Shown piece by piece: positions 1 to 11,452 of a DNA stretch of 64,000 bases; position 1 is the first letter of the stretch, and every line of letters begins with the position of its first letter. The notes beneath the pieces are model-generated. The model saw only the letters and a list, made by a program, of their open reading frames with translations. It was not told the origin of the DNA and did no database searches. Both the position numbers and the translations under genes were made by a program. The stretch is from the NCBI GenBank assembly GCA_001599755.1, contig BCHX01000001.1:3038001-3102000 (forward strand), in the 5' to 3' direction. This stretch comes from Gliomastix tumulicola (Eukaryota; Ascomycota; Sordariomycetes; Hypocreales; Bionectriaceae).

Positions 1-1966
1 AGAGCCATTCTCGCAAGCCAGCCCTTGCTAGAGTGACCAGAGATGTCTTCAACTTTCCCTCTTCTTCCTTGGTCGTTGAGGATTTAGACATGCATCCTAG
101 CTCAAGGCACCGCTTCGTTCTAGCGCCGCATCCGAACCAAGGCCATCCCTGCCTCGAATCGAATCCGATATAACCTGGAGTCCATGCTATAACATACAAA
201 GGCGAGCCTTTCGTCCTCTGTTTGCCACACACCCCCCCGCCAGCCTTACTCGTATGCCTCAACTTCCCGGTTTTCCAAAAAAAAAAAAAAAAAAAAAAAA
301 ATTCCACCCGTGCCTGGGGCTTTCCGACGATGGGCGAGATGTGGTTCCGATGACACCCGGAGTTGCAAGACCGTCTCCCGATCTGAGTCGGTTGGCTGTC
401 ATGAAGCTCAGCCGAGACAAACATGTCGGACGGAATCGATGATTTGGGTTTGGATCGAGTCTCTGAGTCAGAGGGGGGAACCCTTTCTTCTCCCGGATCT
501 GGCGCACGAGATGGGAAGAAGGTCATACGAGTGCCGGGCAGCTCCGAGTCTGGGTCGGTGGTGCTACAGACGGTCACTCACCTCGTACCGGGTGGCGATG
601 AGCTAAAGAGCCAATTCGAATGGCTTCGTCCTGGAAGGAGAAAGACAAGAAAGAGGATGGCGGGGGGAGCATCACGGGACTTCATACCATGCAGGTCTCG
701 GTGCAGGTGTCTGTCTGTCATCAGACATGATGACGGCTAGTTAACTGGCATTTCTCGTGCGTTTCTCAGCTTGCAAAAGTTGGAAACGCAAGGTCGGGGC
801 CATTGTCCCGCCCTCTCGTCGGGCCATGCATCGTGATGATTGGCGTGGTGACCGTGAATCCGACTCTGACTCTGATACTGTCGTCCTGGGGGGCTTTGGG
901 TTGCCGGATGACACCTGTCAGCAAACTCGTCTACCCGGACCGGCATGTTTGGCCTGTCCAAAGAAAGGATACTGAGTTCCGGCAGGACCGAGAGCGGCAG
1001 GCGTACATCACTCTCCACGACATGATGTGCGCATCGTCACTCGGAACGACGAAGGGGCTCGAAGAGTACCTTGAGTTCGAACCGGGCATGACGATGAGGT
1101 CTTTGATATTGAATAAAGGAACTGTGTACTCCCATTCTCATGGATTTCGAATGATCGAGATTGTGATGCCTTCTCTGAACAGTGCGGTCTCAAGGGATGA
1201 CGAAGTCATCGATCTCGTACATATACATACGTTGTGAGCTGTAGTCACCACATATACGGGCATACACAAGCAAGGAGCATGCCAGTCAATCAATAGCCGT
1301 GACTCTGGTGTCGCATGTGTGCCTGAGAATCCCGTGTAGAGACCATTCATTCAGTCTCCCCTGCCGGACCTGCACCTCACTCAGCTCGCTTGCGCCACCC
1401 TCGCTGACTCTTCTGAAGCTCTTTCTGCTTCGTCCTTTTCTTCCGAGTCGCTACAGCTCTGCCGCTTTGCCGAGCGGAAATCGGTCACGAGGGGCCATGT
1501 CGTGGAAAGCAGAGAAGGAGACAAAGTCCGAGTGCGAGAATGCAAAGGATTAACGGAACGAGTATCCTTAAACGAGGGCGGGAAGGTCACCCAACTTCCG
1601 ATACTGGAGGTTTTTGAGTGTCGAAGCTAATCGGAAGACGAAACGAAAAATAGGCGAGATCGAGGAGGAGGGGGGGGCAGCGAGATTCTCTGTCATTCAC
1701 GGAAAGAAAGGTTGCCCTTTTTATTTGTGTCGTCTTCCTTCCCTCTTCCCGGGCCTGTCAGTCAGTCAGTTTCAAGATAGCGCCCCCTTTTCAGTCTGCC
1801 TAGCCACACTCACACACACACACTTCGTCTTCTCGAACGTTTCATCGACCAGAGAAGACGACCGGTACCCAGAAAGCTGATTCCTCATCTTGAAGAAGAC
1901 TCTTGTCGAGTATTTCGGGGAGAGCGTCGGCTACCGCTACGGCTCTGGCGAGCAGTCGACCGAACG
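1..1966. other. Intergenic stretch, no supported gene
   Basis: No reading frame here has protein-like composition or a credible spliced continuation. It holds a pure 25-nt A tract at 277-301 and a CA dinucleotide run near 1805-1823. The last 300 bases or so, rich in pyrimidines, are probably the promoter and leader of the DUF3237 gene that follows. Confidence 0.6.
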
Positions 1967-2744
1967 ATGAGGGCTGCCAACTTCCCGATACTCATCCCGG
2001 CCTTCACGGCACAGGTCAGTGTTGTCTCCTCCTCGTCTGGCACTTACTACACCGTTCTCCCATCCTCGTCTTCATTCTCAGCGGTCAGCCCTCACCGGTG
2101 TCACTCTCATCACCGACAGACAGACAGACTGACTGACTGACTGACCAACTGACCGCCAGATCCAAATCGACACTCCCCTCGCCATCTCAGACCACCTCCT
2201 CAACATCCCCTTCCTCGCCAACCGCGGCAGCCTCGTCTCGGAGCCGACGTACCCCTACCCGCTGCGGGCGACCTTTGTCCACGGCAGCGACTACCTCCGC
2301 CGCGACGAGGACGGCCGCCACGTGCGCCTCGAGGTCACGAGCACCGCGCGCGACGACGACAGCCGCGCCCTCGTGCGCTTCAGCTACACGGGCGTCGTGG
2401 CCATGGACGGGGACGAGGGCAAGGTGATCCGTGGCGACGAGAATGCGACGACGACGGGGTTCGGGAATGCGTGTGAGACTCTCTCCCTCCCTCTCTCCCA
2501 TATTCCATTCAAGGTGGTGAAGGGGGACGTTTGACTGACCGACTGTCTCTTAGTTGTCCAGGTAAAATTTGAGGCCGAGGACCCGGATCTTGGGCCGTTG
2601 GAAGATAAGCTGTATGTCGGTTCGGGGCGGTTCATCGTCGACCAGAATATGCCCATTATAGTCGAGTACAAGATCAGCGAGGTGGCTGCCGCTTGCGAAA
2701 TGCCCCGCGAGGAATACATCGGATACGTCGAGTTGGAGGAGTAG
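1967..2744 (+). CDS. DUF3237 family protein
   Basis: Small protein of about 183 residues in three exons: 1967-2014, 2160-2472 and 2554-2744. Introns are GT-AG and phases agree throughout. The product starts MRAANFPILIPAFTAQ and runs into a conserved beta-rich domain with a central segment RRDEDGRHVRLEVTSTARD, then FEAEDPDLGPLEDKLYVGSG and IVEYKISEV. This order (an FxxxI/L-Q-I start, a YTG box, a VGSGRF box, a Y-K-V/I end) matches the DUF3237 family, which bacteria and fungi share. The family is small, single-domain and without an agreed biochemical role; a lipocalin-like beta barrel is the usual structural picture. The ATG was chosen because it is the first one giving a spliced frame that matches the family start. 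The gene is convergent with the MOB gene, with 431 nt between the stops. No signal peptide or membrane segment is visible, so it is probably cytosolic. Confidence 0.78.
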
Positions 2745-3175
2745 CAACGGATTCTGAGGGCTGAGTCGAGGAAGAATGGTCCGAGTCGGTTGAACCTCAT
2801 GATATCAGGCTCCAGAGACTTGATGCCTGACCAAACTAGGGCTGGGAGCTGGGATTTGGAACAGGAAACAGGGGGAGCTATGCCTTGATCACGAGTTTGT
2901 CATATTGCAGATCTGCACTTCAAACCTAAGTTGCGTTGTGGAAATTGAACCCAATCCCTTTCGCGCCATATCTTCCTTGCCTCAACTCCTTTCTGTTCCC
3001 GTGAGATAGCTTCATCAGTCTTGCTCAAGCTAAATTGCCAGCAACTTGCATGAGTCCCAGATGGCCCTGAAAGCTACCTCATCGCATCGTATCAAATACG
3101 AGAGTCTCAGATGACAAGAGACAATTGAAAATTGCAAATCCATACCTACTAGGCATGACATCTGCGTGAACCACG
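2745..3175. other. 3' intergenic spacer between convergent genes
   Basis: About 430 nt between two converging stop codons. It should hold both 3' untranslated regions. I see no further gene, repeat or RNA in it. Confidence 0.6.
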
Positions 3176-4526
3176 CTACTGCGTCGTGAACCCAGCGAGC
3201 TCAAGCAGCCGCTCCCCAGCCCGAACATTGGCATATTCATAAGCCTTCGACTCGGGAGGGAAAGTTCCGTTGGCGGCCCAGAGATCAATCAGCGGCTGCA
3301 TCGGCTCCAGCTCCTGCGGCTTGAGCATATCCAGCGCCGTCGCCGTCAGGACGAAGTGCGAGAAACAGCTGTTGAGCTGCTTCTCGAGGTTCAGGTGGTA
3401 GAAGGGGTCGGTGAAGTGTGCCCAGTAGAGATGCGCGTAGACGCGGAACATCTGGCGGAAGATCATCTGGCAGACGTCGACGAACTTGTCGGGGAAGCCA
3501 GAGCGCTTGCCCACCCACTCGGGGTCTCCCGGGTTGAGCCCGGGCAGGGGCGTCGTGGTGATGGACGGGTTGTGCGCATACGAGACACCCGACGGGTCGG
3601 TTGGGAACATGTTGTTGTCGTCGACCTTGCCAGAGATCCAGCGCTGCATGAGGGACATGTACTCATAGGCTGGCAGCTCGACGGGCTCACGACGACTGTT
3701 CAGCCAGGTGAAGGAGTGATTTCTGCGTCGTTGTTAGTTGGGACCCCAACAGTCCAAGGGAGCCGAGACTGTGAACTGACGCTCCAGCAGACATGCGAGG
3801 GCATGTGGTGTTGTTGCAGATGTTGCTGCCATCCTCTTCCTTCTCGTGAAGGACTCGGACGAAATTCCAGAGGTTGCGATAGTGCTCCACGACTAGCAGG
3901 ACACACAGTCAGAACGAGATATAGACGCAGATAGATAGATAGATGCAGAGCAATATACCCTGATGAGCAGCCCACTCTCCTGGCTCCACCGTCTTGGGAC
4001 GGGCACTGAGAGTCATGAAGTTGCCCTTGACGATATGCTTCGCATACTGGGGGTTGAGCCACAGAGGCAGCGGACGGGGCAGATGGTACGAGGCGATGAT
4101 CTCGTCGCCGGTCCGGTTGGCCGTCTCTTCCATGCCGATGGTCTGCGCCAGAGATGGCGAGCTGGGGAGCGGAGAGAGCTTAGGGGCGACGTTGGATGAG
4201 GGCTGGGGCGGCAGGCTCGGCTGGCTTTCTGTAGAGGGAGACTGGCCGGCTGACGAGGTTGTAGGACTCCGCTGGGGGCCAGGAGCCTTGGCTGATGTCC
4301 CCCGAAAGCGGGCATTTCTATATAAACCGTCAGTCTCCGAGCTGGGGGATTTGATATCTGATACTACGTCCAGTGTAGGGAGGGGTCGGTAGAAGGATCG
4401 GGACGAGCATTGGTTGCACGGAGGGCGACTTGGGCAGTCCTTCGGGGAAGCGCGCCTCCGGGACTCCTCCAGACGGTCATCGCTCAGAGCGGATTCGAGC
4501 CAGAGATGCCACACATGAGTGGCCAT
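3176..4526 (-). CDS. mob3: Mob1/phocein family kinase adaptor (probably MOB-3 type)
   Basis: MOB-domain protein, probably the phocein-type MOB3 that in related fungi acts in the STRIPAK signalling complex for hyphal fusion and fruiting. Coding exons on the minus strand are 3959-about 4526, 3781-3892 and 3176-3722. Key features are LWLNPQYAKHIVKGNFMTLS, EWAAHQVVEHYRNLWNF, then ICNNTTCPRMSAGANHSFTW and VYAHLYWAHF. The pairs C-x4-C and H-x4-H match the structural zinc site of the MOB fold. The C-terminus ends LELAGFTTQ. About 150 N-terminal residues are Ser/Pro-rich and probably disordered. The start is uncertain: ATG at 4524-4526 gives one long first exon (408 residues), while ATG at 4478-4480 with a 50-nt intron 4318-4367 gives 376 residues. 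Both enter the same MOB domain. Phocein type rather than Mob1 or Mob2 is my inference from overall similarity. Confidence 0.85.
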
Positions 4527-5932
4527 TCTGTCAAGCTTTTCGGGTGTCAGGGTGCCTGAGTGCCGGCCGGGCTCCGATGTTGGACCAAATAGGCATGATT
4601 GACATTGAAGCCACCCGGCCGAGGGTTACACGGCAAGCACGACCACTTGAGGGGGGCGACTCTGGTGTGTGTCCAGGCCCCATTGCCGTCTCGAGCAGAC
4701 ACTTGTCAAGGACATACTGAGGCAGTGTCAAGAGGCACTGATCCCTGGTGAAGCTCATGACGCTCGCTCATGTTGGAGGGGCGGGACTATTGACACCTAG
4801 CCAATGCGGATATCGCTTGATCGGTTGATTTGGCATTGTTGATGGCGCTGAGCAGAACTCACATTCCAGAGAATAGGTTGGACATGATGTTGAGCGTAGA
4901 GAACGGATTGGTACACTTTCAAGGGGGTACAGCACGCGACCCGAAAGAGTCAAGCAAGATGTGTGCTGTGCGTCGTGTGAGGGCGTCAAGGGTGGGACGT
5001 ATACAAATATGGAGGGGGATGGACTAAATGAGAGGTAGCGGCGTGAGGGTCAATTGCGCAAGAGAGTGTGTGAGTGAGTGAGTCAGTCGTGCGCCTGAGA
5101 GAACGGACGGGGTGAGATGGAGGATGAGAGTGAGAATGAGAATGAGTGCAGGAGTTCAAGCGAAAGGGGCCGGTCGAGACGAGTCGCAGCAGCTGGAAGA
5201 GGATTCCAGAAGCGGATTGGCCTGGATTGGATGGCGGTGCCTGGAATCCAATCCAATGGGCAAGTGCGCTGGGCCGTGCCTGCCACCTGTCTCGACGTTT
5301 CCCACCCGTGGACGCTTACAAAGTCCAGCAGGTCAGGTCGCCTGTCGCCTCAAACCAGCAGAGGTCGCGTGTTTCAGGCCTTAATGGAGTCCAGGCTAAC
5401 TGAAACCAAGCGAGTCCAGCGGGCGATCGTCTGTCTGTAGCAGTTGAGCCGCTCTAGGTACGGCTTGCATGATCATGCGCAGAGGGAGGCACACACAGCA
5501 ATTGACCCCCCGAGACAGGCACACCTCCAAAAGCAACCCCTCAAGACGGGCAGACTTGTCAATGCTGGGCTGGCGAGGGGTATCAATATGAAACCATTCA
5601 ATCCCGAAGTCCCACGTCCTCAATGAGAGTCAGAGTGAGTGGTACCTTACAGACGCCACGCCACAGAGCATGCATAATCCCCGTCTTGAGGTACATACCT
5701 GTGGCTGGTGGATCTCCACTTTTCCATCGGCTCAATGAGGCTACAATGCAAACAACAGCTACCACCGAAAGTGTACCTAGGCAGAAAATGTGAGAGGCGG
5801 TCCAGCGCATCCCTCCCTCTCTTTGTCCTCCATTGCCATCGCCAACCACATCTCTACGGAACAAACACGCCTTCTTCTCCGAGCCGCCGCTCACCACGAT
5901 CTTAATTTTGCGCAGCTGTATCTTCAGTCGCC
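4527..5932. other. Divergent promoter region of the MOB and LEO1 genes
   Basis: About 1.4 kb between two divergent genes. It contains short simple repeats (GTGAGTGAGTGAGT near 5067-5085 and GAGAATGAGAATGAG near 5130-5144) and no convincing coding sequence. It presumably serves as promoter for both genes. Confidence 0.5.
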
Positions 5933-7258
5933 ATGTCCGACTCGGAAGAGCCAATTGACCCCATCGACGAGGGCGACGACCTCTTCGGCGACGAGGATGA
6001 GGAAGCCGACGGCCTGAGGTCGCCCAAGGACCGCGTCTTGGATGACGACGATCTCGCATCGGATCCAGAGGCCGACGACCGTCCCCGGCATTACGACGAT
6101 GCCGACGAGACTGAGCGCGTCGAGACGGTGCGCCGCATCATGGATGCCACCGCGTACCGTCACCCGATACCCAAACCAAGCGATGGAGTGGTGAGTGCAG
6201 CCCAGCCCCCCCCAAACATCGCAACACCATTCGCAACGAGCCGGGGAATTACATATACTAAAACCCTTTTTCCCCCCCCCCCTTAGCTACGCGCCCTACG
6301 AGTGCCCAACTTCATCAAATTCCACCCCGAAGAGTACAAACCCAAGGAGTTTGAGCCTTCGGAGTTCGACCGGGAGAATGCGCGGTCGGAGCACCCTCTA
6401 CACGTTACGCGCTTCAGCAGAGACGAAATCACCGGCTTCCTCGACAGCAACACCAACATCCTGCGCTGGAGCGACGGCTCCCTGACCATCTCGATCGGCG
6501 GCGAGCAGTACGAGGTGACCAAGAAGCCGCTGGCGCCCGCGCCGGGGAAGCCCTACAACGAGGTCAACGACGGTCACTACTACGCCGCGGCGGCAGAGCT
6601 GAGTTCTAACATGCTCATGACTATCGGGCACGTCACGGAGCAGTACAATGTCCGGCCGAACAAGGACGTGGGCGACGATGCGCTGAACCTGCTGGCCGAC
6701 CGGATGGCCAAGGCCAGCAAGGCGACCAACCAGGACATGATTGTGCGCACCACGGTCGACCCGGAGCTGCAGAAGAAGAAGGCCGAGCAGCTGGAGAAGG
6801 AGAGGATGAAGGCGCAGCGCCGGCGGGAGAACGCGCAGGCCAAGCAGGACATTGGCTTCGGCAGGCCAGGCCGGAGCGGTCTCTCCATCGGTGCGCTCGA
6901 GGGCGGGCGGCGGGATGGTGGGCGCAAGAGAGGCCCCACGGGAGCCGCCAGGCCGAAGAAGAGGCGCCCCGAGTACGACTCAGACGATGACCTCCCTCAG
7001 GGAGTCGGTCGCCAGGAGAAGTATGACATGGACGATCCTTTCCTGGCGGCTAGCGACGACGAGGAGGAGGAGCTTGCGAGCGAAGATGAGGACGAGGATG
7101 ATCTTCTTGACGATGAGCCGCCTCGCAGGAAGCGCCAGAGGACAGAGGAGCCTGAGGATGAAGATGAGGATGCTTCAGGCGATGAGGTAGAGCCTACCCC
7201 GGAGGCGTCAGCCAGACATCGACGCCGAAACGTCGTGGACGAAGACGACGAAGACTGA
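5933..7258 (+). CDS. LEO1: RNA polymerase II-associated protein LEO1 (Paf1 complex)
   Basis: LEO1 subunit of the nuclear Paf1 complex, which travels with RNA polymerase II and supports histone modification and elongation. Two exons, 5933-6190 and 6287-7258 (409 residues), are joined in phase 0. The N-terminus is very acidic (DEGDDLFGDEDEEADG). The conserved Leo1 core follows: LRALRVPNFIKFHPEEY, RFSRDEITGFLDSNTNILRW, SDGSLTISIGGEQYEV, then SSNMLMTIGHVTEQY. After the core comes a basic helical segment (KKKAEQLEKERMKAQRRREN), a basic nuclear-localisation-like patch (KKRRPEYDSDDD) and a long Asp/Glu C-tail, the usual Leo1 layout. The start ATG follows a plain leader and gives the expected acidic N-terminus. 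The intron acceptor sits right behind an 11-C tract at 6272-6282. Confidence 0.95.
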
Positions 7259-7891
7259 GGTGACAGGCCAATATTGGGGGAGATGTAACGATACGAGTGA
7301 AAGGCAGAGGATCTATACTTACTTGATGGCCCAAGGCCAGTGGGCTGGTTGTGGCTTTTTTTTTCCCCTTTCTACTTTGCGAGGCCCAATCAATTGTCTA
7401 AGTATCTAAGTACCTACCCGCGATATGGGTATCAGCTTAAAAATATCTGGAATAGCATGGTTTGAGGAATATTTACTCCGTATGTTTCTTGATTCTTCAC
7501 ATGCTGTCTGTCTGTCACATGCCAGGCTCAAGGGAGCAGCTACGTTATAGCGCATTCAGCCTATAACTGGGGCGGGGAACTACTAACTACTTAGAAGCTG
7601 TCCGTCTTAGTGCCGGACCTCCAGCGAATGATGTCGTTCTCCAACCCTACCATCTCCTCGACGACACCTCGTTCCTCTCCCCTTCCCGGCTCTCCCTGGA
7701 CCTGGATAACGCCCAATCATCCTCAATTGCACGCCTATTCGACCACGGCGAGGGTATCATGACCGGCCAGCTCTCGGCCGCGTCTCTCCCTCCGACTGCG
7801 ACCCACCAAAACTCCGGCCGATGAAGTAGCTCCCAGAGACCTGGTGATCCTCCGATGCTGCTTGTGATCCCGCGCGCTCCTGGCCTCGGCA
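7259..7891. other. Intergenic spacer LEO1 to patatin gene
   Basis: Contains the LEO1 3' end, with a T-rich stretch near 7356-7376, and the upstream region of the next gene. No gene seen. Confidence 0.5.
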
Positions 7892-9937
7892 ATGATGGGG
7901 ATCGTCCTGGCAGTCTGGAGAGTCGTCGTTGACGTGACCAGCTTCTGGCACAAGGTGCGCCTCCATCCCCCCCCCCGGTCCCTCCATTCCTGTCTTCTTC
8001 CATCTTCATTAGTTTCGCCCTTCCTCCACCTCGTCCATCCGTTGTCTCTGCCATTGGCGTTGCGCTATGCTGTCGCTCCTTCTAACACCCGTCAAGAAAC
8101 TCGTCAGCTGGTACACGGGACGGAACCCCGTCGAGCTATGGCTCGAGCTCCTGCGCAACGCGGAGGCCTTCGAGGACTGGGAAGAGGCGGCCCTCCACCT
8201 CGACAACCTCCTCGGTCTTGACCTATGGTGAGTTCGCATCCCACCACCCTTCTCTTCTCCCGAGCGCGCGCGCGCGCAAGACAGAAGGCTAACCCATCCA
8301 TGCTCATCACCCAGGAGGAACAACCCTACGTCGAAGCACTACGACTGGCGCCTCATCACCGAGCGCCTCAACTCGCTCGCCATCGCCCGCGAGGAGAACG
8401 ACTTCCACCAGCTCGTCAACCTCCTCCGCTCCGGCCTCGTCCGCAACCTCGGCAACCTCACCTCGCCGAAGCTCTACAACCGCTCCTTCTCGGGCACCAA
8501 GTACCTGATCGAGGAGTACATCACGCAGGTCGCCGAGGCCGTCGAGGACATCGGCACCCTGCCGACGACGTCAGCAAGCGGTGGGAATGGCGGGGGTGGG
8601 GGCAGCGTCCTAACGAACCAGATGAAGCTGGACTTCGTGCATGATACCAGGCAGGCGTTTGGGCGGAGCACCCTCGTGCTGCAGGGCGGCGCCATCTTTG
8701 GCCTGTGCCACATCGGGGTTGTCAAGGCGCTGTTCCTGCGCGGGCTGCTGCCGCGCATCATCACGGGGACGGCGACGGGGGCGCTCATCGCCGCGCTGGT
8801 CGCGGTGCACACGGCCGAGGAGCTTCCCGGCGTGCTCAAGGGCGACGGCATCGACCTCACGGCGTTCGCGTCCAAGAGCGTGGCCACCGCGGAGAACGGC
8901 GACGCCGGCAGCAGGGGCCAGAGCTTCCGGTCGCGGTGGGAGACGCTGCTGCGGCGCATCCGTCGGTTCTCGCGCGAGGGCTACTTTCTCGACGTCACGG
9001 TGCTGGAGGAGTGTGTGCGCGCCAACGTGGGGGACCTCACGTTTGAGGAGGCGTACAACCGGAGCAAGAGAGTGCTGAACATCACCGTTGCGACGGAGGG
9101 TCAGGGCGGTGTGCCGACGCTGCTCAACTACCTCACGGCACCGAATGTGGTATGCATTAACCCCCTCTAACAAACATATGACTGGGGACACACAATATTG
9201 ACCCTGTTGTGTTGCAGCTGATCTGGACAGCGGCCGTCGCGTCCAACGCGGCATCCGCCTCCCTCTACGGCCACCGCAAGACGACGCTCCTCTGCAAGGA
9301 CGTCAACGGGCACATCGTGCCCTGGGCGCCCGCCAACACGACCGACTTCCACCACTGGACGCACGCCTCGTACAACGACCGCGACTCCCCGCTGCGCCGC
9401 ATCGCCGAGCTCTTCAACGTGAACCACTTCATCGTCAGCCAGGCCCGCCCCTACCTCATCCCTTTCCTCCAGTCCGACATGCACGGCCCTTCGCCGCCGC
9501 CGCGTTCCTCCTCCTCCCACGGCGGCGCCGCGGGCGTGGCCGGCGCCACGACGACCCAGCTCTCGGCCTTCCTCGTGCGCATGGTCGGCCTCGAGATCAG
9601 GCATAGGCTGCGCCAGCTCGACACCCTACGCCTGCTGCCCGCGAGCATCCGCCGCTTCCTCGTCGACGAGCAGATCCCCGCCGCGTCCATGACGCTCGTG
9701 CCCGAGGTCACGGCCGCCGACTTTGTCCGGCTGCTCGAGACGCCCACGCGCGAGACCGTCAACTACTGGATCCTGCGCGGCGAGCGGAGCGTCTGGCCCG
9801 CCGTCGCCGCCCTGCGCATCCGCTGCGCCGTCGAGAACGAGCTGGACCGCTCGTATCAGGTCGTGCGGAAGCTAAAGGCCGGGGGTCTGCGCAGGAAGGG
9901 CAGCATAGCGGCCACCACGACGGAGAATGATCGATGA
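7892..9937 (+). CDS. Patatin-like phospholipase / triacylglycerol lipase homologue, catalytic dyad not seen
   Basis: Homologue of the yeast Tgl3/4/5 and plant SDP1 lipid-droplet lipases (DUF3336 plus patatin domain). Clear exons: 8067-8227, 8315-9149 and 9218-9937; from ATG 8067 this is 571 residues. An upstream exon 7892-7954 (MMGIVLAVWRVVVDVTSFWH, hydrophobic) could splice in phase to 7992 and add about 39 residues; I include it tentatively. Family marks are TGRNPVELWLELLRNAE, KHYDWRLITERLNSLA, the oxyanion-type loop LVLQGGAIFGLCHIGVVKAL and FNVNHFIVSQARPYLIPF. The nucleophile elbow, normally GxSxG, reads GTATG (Ala207 where Ser is expected). The region that in homologues carries the catalytic Asp (DGS before the acidic-Leu-Pro turn) reads HASYNDRDSPL. 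On sequence this may be an inactive lipase homologue; a scaffold or regulatory role on lipid droplets would be inference. The C-terminus has a low-complexity Ser/Pro insert. Confidence 0.88.
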
Positions 9938-11452
9938 TCGATCGCACAGGCTAGGTACTAGGTTAAGGTAGCATGAAACCATGAATAGCACTATATTTCT
10001 TCCTTAATAGAAACGACTATAATTACTACTACTTGATGATTTGCCAGAGAGCCAAGGAGAGCTGCATATGCAAGCACGGGATAGTGTGTGGGAAAAATTG
10101 GAGCCCCCGACCACATACATGCACGTCTCGGCGCCCCCTCTCCCCCCTTTTTCCATGATGATATCCAGCCAGAAACATGTAAAACTTTACAGAAGAATAA
10201 TCACACTGAGCGCCATTCAGCGTCTGCCGTGCCGTCGATACCGCTACAAGGCAGCTGCAAGCGTAGTTCGGCTGAAATTCCCGCCAAGAGGCCCTGCAGT
10301 TGGCCGCTGCAGTCGGTTTCCACACACGCTTTGGGAGACTTGCATGAGTGTGTGTGTTGCAAAACGAGGCTGGCGGCTCGCCGGAGTGGGAGACACTCGC
10401 CACCCTCTCCAGCTGAACCGGAACCCGTTCCCCCTCTGCCGCCGCCGCCCCCTCCTGCCCTGTAGATTGCAGATAAGGTACTGTGCAAAGTAAGGCCCGA
10501 TGGCTCCCCCGTTTCTCCAGCGGGGAGTTGCTGGGTGCTTGAGCACCTCCAGCGTAATCGAATTCCTCCTCTTGTCGGAATGTGGTGGGCTGCAACAGTG
10601 CGGGATCTACGCAGCCAGCACCCCTCACGCTCTCTCCAACCGCTAGAATCAACAGCATCTGGAACAATCCCGCCCTCTCGCATGCGTGGCTTGCCTTAGT
10701 CCCCTCACTGTAGCCAACCACAGCTCCCTGGAAACGCCCGTCAGTGAGACCGGCGGTAGAGCTCCAAGGTAAGCCAGTCCGAGGCCGTCATCCCGTAACA
10801 AACCTGTCATAATCCACACAAGCAGGAGGATCCAGTGACCCCTAAGACCGTCGAGAGGGTGTCCTGCTCAGCGATTAGCCCACACACAACAGAACGTACC
10901 TCACAGCAGCGCCCACTGTAGGGATCCGCCGATGCAGGTACGGTGCAACTCGCTAGCACGACCTCTCCGTGGGCTTTTCGCTGTCTGGTGTTCAGTAGGG
11001 GCACAAGTAATGTGAGTAGGGGAAGTGTGACAGGGGGGGGTCAAGCACAAGTTGCTATCCGTCCTCGTCATTCTTGGTCATGGGCGTGACGTGTCCCTGG
11101 TCCCAGCAGTCCTTTTTTTTGCTCTCCTCCGGGAATTCTCTTTAATTCCTCCCATCCCCTTCTATCCCGTCCTGCTGTCTTTCACTTCTTGACTCTGTTG
11201 TGTTAGTTCTTTCACAGCCACGCTGGTGGGCGCACCTACTCCAACCAGGCATCGGCGAGAAGGAAGAGCTCTCCATCCTAATAAGTCAAAGCTCCCCCAA
11301 CCCATCCTTCACCGCCCAAACTTCTCCTCCCCGAGCCACGCCTTCGTCTGAAGCAGTCGTTACCTACCTTGCTGTCTTGCTTTGTCCTCGATAAACCCCT
11401 CAACAGTCATCAACCCTCATCAACCTCTCGAGTCGCCCTGACACATAGCAAC
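9938..11452. other. Intergenic stretch, no supported gene
   Basis: About 1.5 kb with no credible coding frame. The last 300 bases are pyrimidine-rich with many CAAC/CATC elements, like a fungal promoter and 5' leader for the downstream hypothetical gene. Confidence 0.5.
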
